A stretch of DNA of 64,000 bases from Modestobacter marinus (lineage in GTDB: Bacteria; Actinomycetota; Actinomycetes; Mycobacteriales; Geodermatophilaceae), in assembly GCF_019799945.1 (NCBI RefSeq), contig NZ_JABGCH010000012.1:1-64000 (forward strand), given 5' to 3'. The position numbers were made by a program, and so were the translations under genes. Position 1 is the first letter of the stretch; every line of letters begins with the position of its first letter. Under the pieces are notes generated by a model. It searched no databases, was not told the origin of the DNA, and worked only from the letters and a program-made list of their open reading frames with translations. Positions 1-8,835 of the stretch are shown piece after piece.

Positions 1-66
1 CGGTTCGATGCTGTCGCATCGACTGCACCCTGCCGCCGTCCGACCCCAAGATCCGTCAGACACGCC

Positions 67-825
67 CTAGTCCCGTATGGACACAGTGACCTGGTGGAAC
101 GTCGGCAACCATGCGTGGTCCACATGGGCTGGAGCGAAGAAGACGAGGAGTACCGGAGTGGGTCCCTCCATCAAGTACAAGTGCAGGTGCAGCACCTCGC
201 CCGGGGTCAGTTGCAGACTCCCGTCGAAGGTGCTGGTGTCGCGGCCGGCTATCTCGGTCTGGTCGCCGGGTGGAGAGATCGTGCTGGAGGGCAAGGACGC
301 CCGGATCTGCTCTCCCTGCTCCACTGGGTTGCTCGCGTTCAGCAGGGGCTTCTCGGCGATGTACAGGCCGACCACCGACCCGGGTTCCCGCTGAGCCGCG
401 ATGGCCGCTTCGCTCGATGTGCCCGGCTCGCCGAGGAAGATCCCGGACCAGTCGACCGGGGCGAACACGGTCTGACCCTCGATCCCCGGCCGGCGCCAAG
501 GTTCCCAGTCGCGCGGAACGTCCGCCGAGTACCCGCCGACCTCAAGCTGCCGCGTGACCCGGTCGGGCTCCCGCTCCCACGGTCGCCAGAGCACGAGGAG
601 CACCACGGCGGCCACCAGCAGAACCGCCCCGACGACGACCCACAGCGGCCACCGGCGTCGCTGTCGGGCGGGTGCCACCGGCTCTCCGGACGGCTCCGAG
701 GAGGGGGCGGACGGCGTGCTGACCGGAGCAGCGTCCTCACGAGGTGGAGTCGAGGCCTCCCGGCGGGGTGCCCTCCTGTTGGCGAACGGATACACCTCCG
801 CGGACGAACCCTCGTCGGCGCTCAC
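67..825 (-). CDS. Membrane-anchored protein of unknown function
   Basis: A 252-residue protein read from a GTG start. The first ~57 residues are rich in Ser, Pro and Glu and should be cytoplasmic. Three Arg precede one strong membrane helix (about residues 60-80, WPLWVVVGAVLLVAAVVLLVL), and a ~165-residue extracytoplasmic domain follows. That domain carries no motif I recognise. The gene is the last of three minus-strand envelope genes (4795 down to 67) with gaps of 220 and 126 bp, so a common role in the cell envelope is possible. No function can be assigned from sequence. Confidence 0.7.
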   Translation of the reverse strand: MSADEGSSAEVYPFANRRAPRREASTPPREDAAPVSTPSAPSSEPSGEPVAPARQRRRWPLWVVVGAVLLVAAVVLLVLWRPWEREPDRVTRQLEVGGYSADVPRDWEPWRRPGIEGQTVFAPVDWSGIFLGEPGTSSEAAIAAQREPGSVVGLYIAEKPLLNASNPVEQGEQIRASLPSSTISPPGDQTEIAGRDTSTFDGSLQLTPGEVLHLHLYLMEGPTPVLLVFFAPAHVDHAWLPTFHQVTVSIRD

Positions 826-951
826 GGCCGCGGCCTTTTCCCCGACCGGTCACGGCACGACGCCTGCCACTGGGTCGCCGTCGTCCGCAGCGGAGCGACG
901 TCCATGTCTTCCCACACGACCGGGGAGCCTCGTTCCCGGACGGAGGGTGTC

Positions 952-2316
952 TTACCGGTCAGCATCTCGCGGGCCAGCGGACGCGTTCCCTGCGATGGGC
1001 GCTGATCCATCCGTCGGGCCGGACGTCCCGACGACATGGTGCTCGGCGTCGCCGGGGCTGTGGCCGGCCCCCGAGGGAGGTGCGGGCCTGTCGTCAGAGC
1101 CGGCAGGGCGGCGACGTCGTCCGATCAGCAGCCCCGCGGTCAGCGCGCCGAGCACGAGAAGCGCCACCACGCCCCACATCCACCACGGGATGCCCCCGTC
1201 GTCGGGCGTGGGGTTGCCCACGGGGTCGTCCTGGGCGGCGGCGTTGTCCTGGGCGAACGTGAGGTAGTCGCGGGCGAGAGCCGAGTCGAAGTAGGTCGTC
1301 GCCGTCTGCAGCCGCTCGGCAGCTGCCGCGTACTCCCCCCGGTTGATCTGTGCGAGCCCGTCCGCGAAAGCAATGTCGAAGCCGGATCGCGTAGCCGTGA
1401 CGCCGGCGCCGACCAGCGCGGCCTGGATGCTGGCGGCCCCGACCGCGGAGACGACAAAGGACGGGTCGCAGTCGGCCAGGGCGAGCACGCCGCCGGTGGC
1501 CCGGTCGATGACGGGTCCGCCGTTGAGCCCACCGGCGAGCGAGCTCGTCAGGGTCTGGCCCCCTGTCAGCCTGCTGCCGTCCAGCCGCACCGGTTCGCCT
1601 GCGGGCTGCAGGGTGCGCGTGGCCGGATCCGACTGCGACACCTCCCATTCGAGTCCGGCGACCGCCGCGTCATCGACGGGCTCCTGGGTCGGGGTCAGGC
1701 TGGCGGTCGGCAGGCCTCCAGCGCCGATGCGCAGGAGCGCCACGTCGGTCGGGCCTGACGGTTGGTTGACGAGCGTGGCCGGCACGGGGTCCTGCGTGTC
1801 CGCGCTGAGCAACACGACCTCATAGCGTTCGTGGGGGACGACGATGCAGTGCTCGACCCGCCGGTAGCAGTGCTGGAGATGCTCGTCGATCGCGGGATCC
1901 GTCGCGTGTGTGGGGCCGGTCGTGTCGTTTCCATCCACCAACTGCGCGCCGATCTGCTCGACGAAGAGTCGGTTGGCGGCCGGGACGGTCACCGTGTCCA
2001 GGTCCTCCCGGAGCAGCCGGTACAGCGTCGCGACGACGCCGTCCCCGGTCACCAGCACCCCGGTCGCCTCAGCTTGGGGCACCTCATAGGTTTCTTGGTG
2101 GATGACCACGTCGCCGGTGGAGTGGTTGACGTGGGCGATGGTCACGTCCGCGATCACATTGATGCGCACGAGCGCGGCCTGTGTGCCCACCAGCTCGGTG
2201 TCCACTGTGACCGGCTCGTCGTCGGCCGGACTCGCCTGAGCCGCCGGTATCAGGGCGAGGAACGCGACGAGGACCGCGGCGGCGGAGCCGATGCGGCGGA
2301 TGAGCGTTGTTGACAT
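952..2316 (-). CDS. Secreted/anchored trypsin-fold protein, probable pseudoprotease
   Basis: 454 residues from the ATG at 2316, preceded by a G-rich Shine-Dalgarno. An upstream in-frame extension exists, but this ATG begins a proper signal peptide (AAAVLVAFLALIPAAQA, then SPADDEP). The middle follows the trypsin-like HtrA pattern: a GVLVTGDGVVAT strand where the catalytic His segment should be, TDVALLRI (the Asp position), and GLNGGPVID where GNSGGP is expected. The Asp is kept, but the His is absent and the nucleophile Ser is Asn. A ~50-residue segment resembling a TPR helix pair (AQINRGEYAAAAERLQTA) and a C-terminal membrane helix (WWMWGVVALLVLGALTAGLLIG) with a basic tail follow. It probably acts as a binding or scaffold protein outside the membrane. 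The loss of catalytic residues is read directly; the role is inferred. Confidence 0.75.
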   Translation of the reverse strand: MSTTLIRRIGSAAAVLVAFLALIPAAQASPADDEPVTVDTELVGTQAALVRINVIADVTIAHVNHSTGDVVIHQETYEVPQAEATGVLVTGDGVVATLYRLLREDLDTVTVPAANRLFVEQIGAQLVDGNDTTGPTHATDPAIDEHLQHCYRRVEHCIVVPHERYEVVLLSADTQDPVPATLVNQPSGPTDVALLRIGAGGLPTASLTPTQEPVDDAAVAGLEWEVSQSDPATRTLQPAGEPVRLDGSRLTGGQTLTSSLAGGLNGGPVIDRATGGVLALADCDPSFVVSAVGAASIQAALVGAGVTATRSGFDIAFADGLAQINRGEYAAAAERLQTATTYFDSALARDYLTFAQDNAAAQDDPVGNPTPDDGGIPWWMWGVVALLVLGALTAGLLIGRRRRPAGSDDRPAPPSGAGHSPGDAEHHVVGTSGPTDGSAPIAGNASAGPRDADR

Positions 2317-2536
2317 CGCTGCCCCCCAAGGGGTTCCCGCCGGTCGGAGCGGCCACCGCGTCCGGTGACCGCAGGTTCGGAAGAGGCGGATCCAGAGCCC
2401 TAGCGAGCACCGGAGCCGCACATGTCGGCACTACGTACTTGCAGCGTGTCGGTACGCCCTGCACCGAGCCCGGGTGTCGTGCGACCTCGCCCGGTGGCCG
2501 GGCAGTGTGCCGTCCGCCCCGGACGGTGTCCCGCTC

Positions 2537-4795
2537 TCAACGGCATGTCACGAGCCACTCGTCGACCACCCCCTCGGCGCGTTGGTGGGCCTGCACGGCC
2601 TCCGTCCCGCGCTGGACCCAGGCATCCGTCGGCTCGGCCTCCCGCAGCGCACGACCGACGTCCTGGGCGTACCGCAGGGCATCGATCTTGGCGGCCGCGG
2701 CCTGGGGGCACGAGGCCGCAGGGGTGTCCTCCGGTGCCTCCAGCTCACTGCAGGCCAGGAGCCCGCTGTTCGCGATATCGACGTACGCGTCGAGGACATC
2801 AGCTGACTCGACACCCTGCTCGAGCGTCGGCGCGCCACCCGTCCCGTCGGGAGAGGCCCCACGCAGCTCGCCGACACGCCGGTCGAAGGCGCTCTGGATG
2901 TAGGTCCCGTAGAAGTCCGTGAGCGTTTTCGCGTACTGCAGCGCTGGTTCGCACTGCTGGAAGACATCGCTGGGAAGGTGGTGGAAATCCGTCGAGGGGG
3001 GCATCGTGGTCGCGGCGGCCGCTGCCTCGGCCTCGGTCTCGGTCGTCAATGACACCACGTCCAGCGACCCGGTCTGAACGAGCCCGTAGAAGTCCGCCAT
3101 GTCCTCCCCGTACTTGGTCTTCTCCTGGTACAGGCGCTCGTAGGAGTTCGCCACGCGGCCCTCCTCGTCGGCGAGGGAGTACCACGTACCGGGGCATACC
3201 GCGGTGGGGTCGCGTCGGATCTCGGAGTCCTCGGCCTTGCCCTCCAACGTGCCGGCGGGACTGATGCACGTGGCCATCCCGGACCGCTCGACCTCCGTGA
3301 GAGGAACCAACTTCGCGGGGTCGTACAGCCGCTCGCTGAGCACCTGGACCGTGTTGACGACGTGGGACCCCCAGACGAGTCGATGGAGGGTGCTCAGGTC
3401 CTCGATCGGCCACTCGACCACGGTGTAGCGGTGGGGGTAGTAGCGGGGTGACCTCGCCTGCTCGGCTTCAGGAAGCGGAGGAGCTTCGTCCGAACTCCTC
3501 GGCATGGTGAGTTCCTCGTAATACGCGTCCCGGCGTCCGATGTCCACTTCGACGGTGCTGTCAGGCTCGGTGGTGGTGTCATCAGCGCTCCCGTGGGCCT
3601 GCGCTCCGCCGGGCTGGACTGCGTCCTCGGCCGCCTTGTAGTCCCGGTACTCCTCGTTGCTCACGACCGCCTGCGGCACCATCTCCGGCCCGTGGCTCGG
3701 GACCCGCTCGAGTACCAGTCGCGATCCCTGGGCGACGGCCAGTTGTGTCCACAGTTGCAGCTCCTCCAGGCCGGGGGACCCGCTGGGTTCCTCGTGTTCC
3801 GGCACGTGGACCACCAGGTTGTGCTGGAACGTCTCCTGGGGCTCCAGCCAGGAACCGTCACGGACGACCTGTCCGAGCTGGAGTATCCGGAACGCCGTCG
3901 GCTGGCTGGTGCGGGAGATGGGGTAGACGTCCTGGGCCCTCCGGTCCCCGGCGCTGAACTGGCCGTACCGGTAGATGTGGGGCTGGTCGCACTCCGGGTC
4001 GGTCACGGGCGCCAGTTCCTCGAGGAAGCAGGCCACTTGCTGCCGTTCCCGGTCGACGTCGTTGATGCCGTCGATCTCGCCACGGAGGCCGTGGGTGACC
4101 GCCGTGACCTCGTAGAGGGAGCTGACGATCAAGACCTTCGTGGAGCTGACGTTCTGCACGGTGATCGTGCCCTCGAACATGTGCGGGTCCGACGACTCGC
4201 CGGCGTTCTCACCCGCCGTTGCCGGAGCCGGACTCAGCTCGGTCGTGACGGTCAAGGCCGCCGCGATCGTGCCCGGCTGGTACTGCTGCGTGTACCACCA
4301 CTGCACCCCGCCGAAGAGCACCGTGACGGACAGCCCTCCGGCGAACAGCCGTCCACCGACCGCAGTCCAGGTCAGCTGCTCGGCGGCGTGCGCCCTGGTG
4401 CTCCACCAGCCGAGGACGGCCGCCGCCAGCGACACCACCACGATGGCGGCCCACGGCACCCACGCCGGGAACGGCGGCAGGCGACGGGGCGAGAGGCCAG
4501 GCGCCCGGTACTGCATGAGGAGCAGGTAGCCGCCGACGAACACCCCGGCGACGCCTGCGGCCACGGCCGCGACCCGGCCCCGCTTCCGCCGCCACGGCTC
4601 CCGCGCGATTACCGCGCTGCCCGCGAGCAGCACCAGCCCGGCCACCGCGAACGCAAGCCCGATCAACTTGTACTGCAGGTTGGCGGCGGACAGGAAGTCC
4701 AGCAGGCCCACCCAGGCGGCGAACACGCCGATCGCTCCGAAGAGGGCGGCGGCCACCCAAGCCACATTCGGCTGCAGAGGACGGATCAGCGCCAT
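2537..4795 (-). CDS. Large multi-pass membrane protein of unknown function
   Basis: A 752-residue protein. The N-terminal ~180 residues form about five hydrophobic helices (for example VAWVAAALFGAIGVFAAWVGLL, split by charged loops such as REPWRRKRGR). A ~570-residue soluble domain follows, probably outside the cell. It contains several Cys and many acidic residues, but no family motif I can name. It is the first gene of the three-gene minus-strand envelope set and lies next to the broken integrase at 4970-5166, so it may be cargo of a former integrative element. Hypothetical. Confidence 0.7.
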   Translation of the reverse strand: MALIRPLQPNVAWVAAALFGAIGVFAAWVGLLDFLSAANLQYKLIGLAFAVAGLVLLAGSAVIAREPWRRKRGRVAAVAAGVAGVFVGGYLLLMQYRAPGLSPRRLPPFPAWVPWAAIVVVSLAAAVLGWWSTRAHAAEQLTWTAVGGRLFAGGLSVTVLFGGVQWWYTQQYQPGTIAAALTVTTELSPAPATAGENAGESSDPHMFEGTITVQNVSSTKVLIVSSLYEVTAVTHGLRGEIDGINDVDRERQQVACFLEELAPVTDPECDQPHIYRYGQFSAGDRRAQDVYPISRTSQPTAFRILQLGQVVRDGSWLEPQETFQHNLVVHVPEHEEPSGSPGLEELQLWTQLAVAQGSRLVLERVPSHGPEMVPQAVVSNEEYRDYKAAEDAVQPGGAQAHGSADDTTTEPDSTVEVDIGRRDAYYEELTMPRSSDEAPPLPEAEQARSPRYYPHRYTVVEWPIEDLSTLHRLVWGSHVVNTVQVLSERLYDPAKLVPLTEVERSGMATCISPAGTLEGKAEDSEIRRDPTAVCPGTWYSLADEEGRVANSYERLYQEKTKYGEDMADFYGLVQTGSLDVVSLTTETEAEAAAAATTMPPSTDFHHLPSDVFQQCEPALQYAKTLTDFYGTYIQSAFDRRVGELRGASPDGTGGAPTLEQGVESADVLDAYVDIANSGLLACSELEAPEDTPAASCPQAAAAKIDALRYAQDVGRALREAEPTDAWVQRGTEAVQAHQRAEGVVDEWLVTCR

Positions 4796-4969
4796 GGACC
4801 GTCACCACTCGGCATCATCGCCCGGACATTGCGGGCGCTACTCGGGACAGTAGGTCTAGCCCCGTCACGGCGCCGTCACCGTCTCGTCAATGCGACCCGA
4901 ACTCGTCCGGCAGCATGCGGGCTGGTCGTTCGCCGACTGCATCCTCCAGGCGCGCAAGGCACTGGGGGA

Positions 4970-5166
4970 GGGCGACTGCCGGTGACCCGGCTGCACGACC
5001 TCCGCCACACCCACGCCACGCTGCTCGCCGACGGCGTTTGGGTGACGGTCGTCCCAGGGCTGCTGGGCACGCCAACGTCACCATAACGCTCACCGTCTAC
5101 CAGCACGTGCACCCCGGCATGGGCCGCCAGGCGGCCGCCCGCTTCGCGGCGCTGCTCGAGGGCTGA
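4970..5166 (+). pseudogene. Tyrosine integrase C-terminal remnant, frameshifted
   Basis: One frame reads LPVTRLHDLRHTHATLLADGV, the HxxR box of a phage/ICE integrase. The next frame continues GHANVTITLTVYQHVHPGM...AARFAALLEG, the Gly-His box and the catalytic Tyr motif. Reading LGH across the junction near 5075-5080 needs one extra C, so a single-base deletion broke the gene. The catalytic domain upstream of the HxxR box is missing. The remnant points toward the tRNA-Leu gene, and about 100 bp separate its stop from a copy of the tRNA 3' end, which is the usual int-att spacing of actinobacterial integrative elements. Confidence 0.8.
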
Positions 5167-5180
5167 TCGGAGGCGCGGAG

Positions 5181-5202
5181 TATCACGCGGGTATCACGCG
5201 GG
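5181..5202. repeat. Tandem 11-bp direct repeat between int and att
   Basis: TATCACGCGGG occurs twice in a row just after the integrase remnant. Short direct repeats here commonly serve as integrase arm-binding sites; that role is inferred. Confidence 0.6.
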
Positions 5203-5264
5203 CCACAGGGACCCTGACAGAGAAACACCCGGGCTCCTGAGCTGCAGGAACACCGGGGTGAGGT

Positions 5265-5278
5265 TGTGTCCGAGGGGG
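5265..5278. other. Copy of tRNA-Leu 3' end (att-like or target duplication)
   Basis: TGTGTCCGAGGGGG is identical to 6550-6563, which covers the 3' end of the tRNA-Leu gene. The two copies flank the insertion sequence. It may be an attachment-site core left by the degraded integrative element, or a 14-bp target duplication made by the IS. Both readings place an integration event at the tRNA 3' end. Confidence 0.6.
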
Positions 5279-5289
5279 TGTCTGAGTTC

Positions 5290-5326
5290 AGGACATCGTG
5301 CACACCTGTCTCGGGACATCGTTCAC
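5290..5326. repeat. IS481 left terminal inverted repeat
   Basis: 37 bp that pair with the reverse complement of 6500-6536 at 30 positions. Confidence 0.8.
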
Positions 5327-5347
5327 ACCTGAGCCCGGGGGTGGACG

Positions 5348-6503
5348 ATGGGGATGCCGCAGCTGGTGGTCACCGCGGTGCTGGTCGAGGGTCGGAGCAG
5401 AAGTGAGGTGGCCCGGGACTACGGCGTCTCCCGCCGCTGGGTGATCACCCTGGTCCAGCGCTACCTGGCCGAGGGCGAGGCGGGTCTGGAGCCCCGCTCC
5501 CGACGGCCGCTGCGGAGCCCGACCCGGACCGCCGACGCGCTCGAGGACGAGATCGTCGCAATCCGCAAGGACCTCGACCGGCACGAGCACGAGGCCGGCG
5601 CGGCCACCATCGCCGCCCAACTGACCCGCCGGCACGGCGCCAGCCCGGCGGTCTCCACCATCTGGCGGATCCTCACCGCCCGCGGCTTCGTCACCCCGCA
5701 GCCGCACAAGCGCCCCAAGAGCAGCTACGTCCGGTTCGAGGCCGCCCAGCCCAACGAACGGTGGCAGACCGACATCACCCACTGGCCGCTGGCCGACGGC
5801 ACCGATGCCGAGATCTGCAACTGGCTCGACGACCACTCCCGCTACTGCCCGACCAGCACCGCCACCCGGCGGTTCACCACCCCGACCATCGACGCCGGCT
5901 ACCGGGCCCTCGTCACCGAGTACGGAGATCCCGCCGGCGTGCTCACCGACAACGGCGCCGTCTTCACCGGCCGCTTCCGCGGCGGCGGCCGAGTCATGCT
6001 CGAGGTGACCCTGCACGCCCGCGGCGTGCTGCTCAGCCACTCCCGGCCCTACCACCCGCAGACCTGCGGCAAGGTCGAACGCTTCCACCAGACCCAGAAA
6101 AAAATGGCTCGCCAATCAGCCGATGGCCGCCAGCCTGACCGATCTGCAGCAGCTGCTGGATCAGTTCCGCGACTACTACAACACCGTCCGGCCACACCGG
6201 GCCCTGGGCCGCCGCACCCCGGCCGAGGCCTACGCCGCCCGACCCAAGGCCACCGCCACCGGCATTCCGCTGATCGACGGCCACTTCCGGATCCGCCACG
6301 ACAAGATCGACACCAACGGCAAACTCAGCCTGCGCCACAACAGCCGGCTACACCACATCGGCCTAGGGCGCCGCCACGCCGGCACCACAGTGCTCGTCCT
6401 GGTCCACGACCTGCACATCCGCGTGCTCAGCACCAGCGGACGGCTCCTCCGAAACCCGACCCTCGACCCGACCCGGGACTACCAGCCACAGGCCCGAACG
6501 TGA
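5348..6503 (+). pseudogene. IS481-family transposase, frameshifted at an A7 run
   Basis: The N-terminal helix-turn-helix (RSRSEVARDYGVSRRWV) leads into an rve/DDE integrase core with all three acidic residues visible: WQTDITHW, GVLTDNGAVF and GKVERFH. At the run of seven A (6098-6104) the frame changes. Read with six A, the protein continues QKKWLANQPMAASLTDLQQLLDQFRDYYNTVRPHRALGRRTPAEAY in the normal IS481 pattern to a stop at 6503. Read with seven, it runs into Pro/Arg-rich nonsense. The copy is therefore inactive unless polymerase slippage on A7 restores the frame. Homopolymer sequencing error is a third possibility. Confidence 0.85.
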
Positions 6504-6536
6504 ACGATGTCGCGGGACACCTGTGAACGGTGTCCC
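6500..6536. repeat. IS481 right terminal inverted repeat
   Basis: 37 bp, inverted partner of 5290-5326, with seven mismatches. Confidence 0.8.
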
Positions 6537-6551
6537 ACGACATCGCAGCTG

Positions 6552-6636
6552 TGTCCGAGGGGGGACTTGAACCCCCACGCCCGATAAAGGGCACTAGCAC
6601 CTCAAGCTAGCGCGTCTGCCATTCCGCCACCCGGAC
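6552..6636 (-). tRNA. tRNA-Leu (GAG)
   Basis: The 85-nt minus-strand sequence folds as a class II tRNA. The acceptor GTCCGGG pairs with CTCGGAC (one G-U), with discriminator A and no encoded CCA. The T arm is GGGGG-TTCAAGT-CCCCC. The anticodon arm CTAGC-TTGAGGT-GCTAG gives anticodon GAG, and a long variable arm is present. It decodes CUC/CUU leucine codons. Its 3' end is the probable attachment site of the integrative remnant to its left. Confidence 0.95.
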
Positions 6637-6723
6637 AAGGTGGACGCACCGGAGCACGTCGGGGATGAGCATAACCGAGGCCGCCCCCGGCTCGGGACGC
6701 GGTCCGGTGGCAGGATCGTCGGC

Positions 6724-8052
6724 ATGTCCCAGCCGACCCCCACGCCCCTCGCCGGAGCCCAGCAGGAGGTCGCCGACCTGCTGTCGGAGCTCATCCGCAT
6801 CGACTCCACCAACACCGGGGACACCGCCACCAGCGCGGGGGAGCGGGCCGCCGCGGAGTGGGTCGCCGGCAAGCTCGACGAGGTCGGGATCAGCAGCGTC
6901 ATCCACGAGTCCGAGCCCGGCCGGGCCAGCCTGGTCGCCCGGATCGAGGGGACCGACCGGAACCGCCCGGCACTGCTGGTGCACGGGCACCTCGACGTCG
7001 TCCCCGCCGACCCGTCGGAGTGGAGCGTCCACCCGTTCAGCGGCGAGCAGCGGGACGGCTACGTCTGGGGCCGCGGCGCGGTCGACATGAAGGACATGGA
7101 CGCGATGACCCTCGCGCTGGTCCGCGACTGGGCGCGCACCGGCGTGCAGCCCGACCGGGACATCGTGCTCGCGTTCGTCGCCGACGAGGAGGCCGGCGGC
7201 CGCAAGGGCGCCCATTTCATGGTCGACCACCACGCCGACCTCTTCGAGGGCTGCACCGAGGCGATCAGCGAGGTCGGCGGGTTCAGCATCACCGTCCGCG
7301 ACGACCTGCGCCTCTACCTCGTGCAGACCGCCGAGAAGGGCCTGGCCTGGATGCGGCTCACCGCCCAGGGCAAGCCCGGTCACGGCTCGTTCGTGCACGA
7401 CGACAACGCCGTCACCCGGCTCGCCCAGGCCGTCTCCCGGATCGGCTCCACCCGGCTCCCGACCGTGATCACCCCGCCGATGCGCCAGTTCCTCGCCGAG
7501 GTCGGCGAGGCCTACGGCGTCCAGATCGACCCCGATGACCCGGACCAGGCGCTCGCCCGGCTCGGCGGCATCAGCCGGATGATCGGCGCGGCGCTCCGCA
7601 ACACCGCCAACCCCACGATGCTCGACGCCGGCTACAAGACCAACGTCATCCCCGGCTCCGCCAGCGCGGTGGTCGACGGCCGGTTCCTCTACGGCCAGGA
7701 AGCCGAGTTCGAGAAGCAGCTCGACGAGGCCATCGGCGAGGGCGTCACCCGCGAGTGGATCACCTACGACCAGGCCGTGCAGACGACGTTCGACGGGCCC
7801 TCGGTCGACCTGATGGTGGAGGCGCTGCGGGCCGAGGACCCGGCCGCCCGCGCCGTGCCGTTCACCATGAGCGGCGGCACCGACGCCAAGAGCTTCGAGA
7901 CCCTCGGCATGCGCTGCTTCGGCTTCTCCCCGCTGAAACTGCCCGCCGACCTGGACTTCGCCGCGCTGTTCCACGGCATCGACGAGCGGATCGCGGTCGA
8001 CTCGCTGCACTTCGGCATCCGCGTGCTCGACCGGTTCCTGCGCAAGGCGTGA
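6724..8052 (+). CDS. M20 family metallopeptidase (dipeptidase-like)
   Basis: 442 residues. Metal-site motifs of the M20/M25/M40 fold are in order: LLVHGHLDVVPAD (His and Asp), GRGAVDMKDMDAM (bridging Asp), VADEEAGG (catalytic Glu pair) and a late GGTDAKSFETLGMRCFGFSPL (C-terminal zinc ligand). A dimerisation (lid) domain sits between about residues 195 and 330. It should hydrolyse N-acyl amino acids or short peptides in the cytoplasm; the substrate cannot be told. The ATG at 6724 was chosen over an upstream in-frame codon because conserved sequence begins here and a CAGGAT hexamer lies 7 nt upstream, as in leaderless genes. The following SDR starts inside its stop codon, so the two are translationally coupled. 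Confidence 0.9.
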   Translation: MSQPTPTPLAGAQQEVADLLSELIRIDSTNTGDTATSAGERAAAEWVAGKLDEVGISSVIHESEPGRASLVARIEGTDRNRPALLVHGHLDVVPADPSEWSVHPFSGEQRDGYVWGRGAVDMKDMDAMTLALVRDWARTGVQPDRDIVLAFVADEEAGGRKGAHFMVDHHADLFEGCTEAISEVGGFSITVRDDLRLYLVQTAEKGLAWMRLTAQGKPGHGSFVHDDNAVTRLAQAVSRIGSTRLPTVITPPMRQFLAEVGEAYGVQIDPDDPDQALARLGGISRMIGAALRNTANPTMLDAGYKTNVIPGSASAVVDGRFLYGQEAEFEKQLDEAIGEGVTREWITYDQAVQTTFDGPSVDLMVEALRAEDPAARAVPFTMSGGTDAKSFETLGMRCFGFSPLKLPADLDFAALFHGIDERIAVDSLHFGIRVLDRFLRKA

Positions 8053-8831
8053 CCCCCGTGCCGGGCAGCGTCGCCCTGATCACCGGCGGGACCGGCGGCT
8101 TCGGCCGTGCCCTGGCCCGCCTGCTCGCCGACCGCCACCTCACCGTCGTGCTCGCCGACCTCGACGGGAACCGGGCGCGGCAGACCGCCCGGGACCTCGG
8201 GGTGCACTTCCTCCCGCTGGACGTCACCGACCGAGCCGCCAACGCCGCGGTGGTCGCGCAGGTGGAGGCCGACCACGGCCGGCTGGACGTCGCCTTCCTC
8301 AACGCGGGCATCGCCGGCCGGTCACCGGACGCGCTGGACGTCGACGAGTTCCTGCGCGTGGTGGACGTCGACCTCTTCGGCGTCGTGTACGGCACCGAGG
8401 CGGCGCTGCCGGCCCTCCGCCGCGCCGGCGGGGGCTCGATCGTGGTCACCGCGTCCCTGGCCGGGCTGTCGCCGATGACCACCGATCCCGGCTACAGCGT
8501 CGCCAAGGCCGGCGCGGTCGCGTTCGTCCGGTCCCTCGGGCCGCGGCTGGCCGGCGACGGCATCACCATCTCCGCGATTTGCCCGGGCTTCGCCGACACC
8601 GCGATCATCGACCCGATCCGGGCCGAGTTCGAGGTGGCCGGCTTCCCGGTGCTCTCCGCCGGGGAGGTCGCCGAGGCCATGCTCGCCGCCTGGATGGGTG
8701 CCGAGCCGGGCGCGGCCTACGTCGTCCAGCCGGGGATCGGCGCGGTGCCCTACCGCTTCCAGGGCGTGCCGAGCGCGAAGACGGCGAGCGGGGAGACCGC
8801 CGTCGTCCCCGAGGCGCTGCGGCGGCGCTGA
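8049..8831 (+). CDS. Short-chain dehydrogenase/reductase
   Basis: 260 residues from a GTG that overlaps the M20 stop (GTGA). Classical SDR features are TGGTGGFG for NAD(P) binding near the N terminus, LPLDVTD (adenine pocket), NAGIAG, a Ser in TASLAG and the catalytic YSVAK, followed by the PGFADT loop. Asp at the end of strand 2 (VLADLDG) suggests preference for NAD over NADP. The substrate is unknown. Coupling to the peptidase suggests one transcript. Confidence 0.9.
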   Translation: MTPVPGSVALITGGTGGFGRALARLLADRHLTVVLADLDGNRARQTARDLGVHFLPLDVTDRAANAAVVAQVEADHGRLDVAFLNAGIAGRSPDALDVDEFLRVVDVDLFGVVYGTEAALPALRRAGGGSIVVTASLAGLSPMTTDPGYSVAKAGAVAFVRSLGPRLAGDGITISAICPGFADTAIIDPIRAEFEVAGFPVLSAGEVAEAMLAAWMGAEPGAAYVVQPGIGAVPYRFQGVPSAKTASGETAVVPEALRRR

Positions 8832-8835
8832 CGGA

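Larger units (their letters stand above)
5279..6549 (+). mobile_element. IS481-family insertion sequence
   Basis: An insertion sequence of about 1.27 kb. Imperfect terminal inverted repeats match at 30 of 37 positions (5290-5326 against the reverse complement of 6500-6536) and contain the core GACATCGTTCAC. A DDE transposase lies between them. The outer limits are set by the 14-bp direct repeat on each side, if that is the target duplication; otherwise only the inverted-repeat span is certain. The element sits between a broken integrase and tRNA-Leu. Confidence 0.8.
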
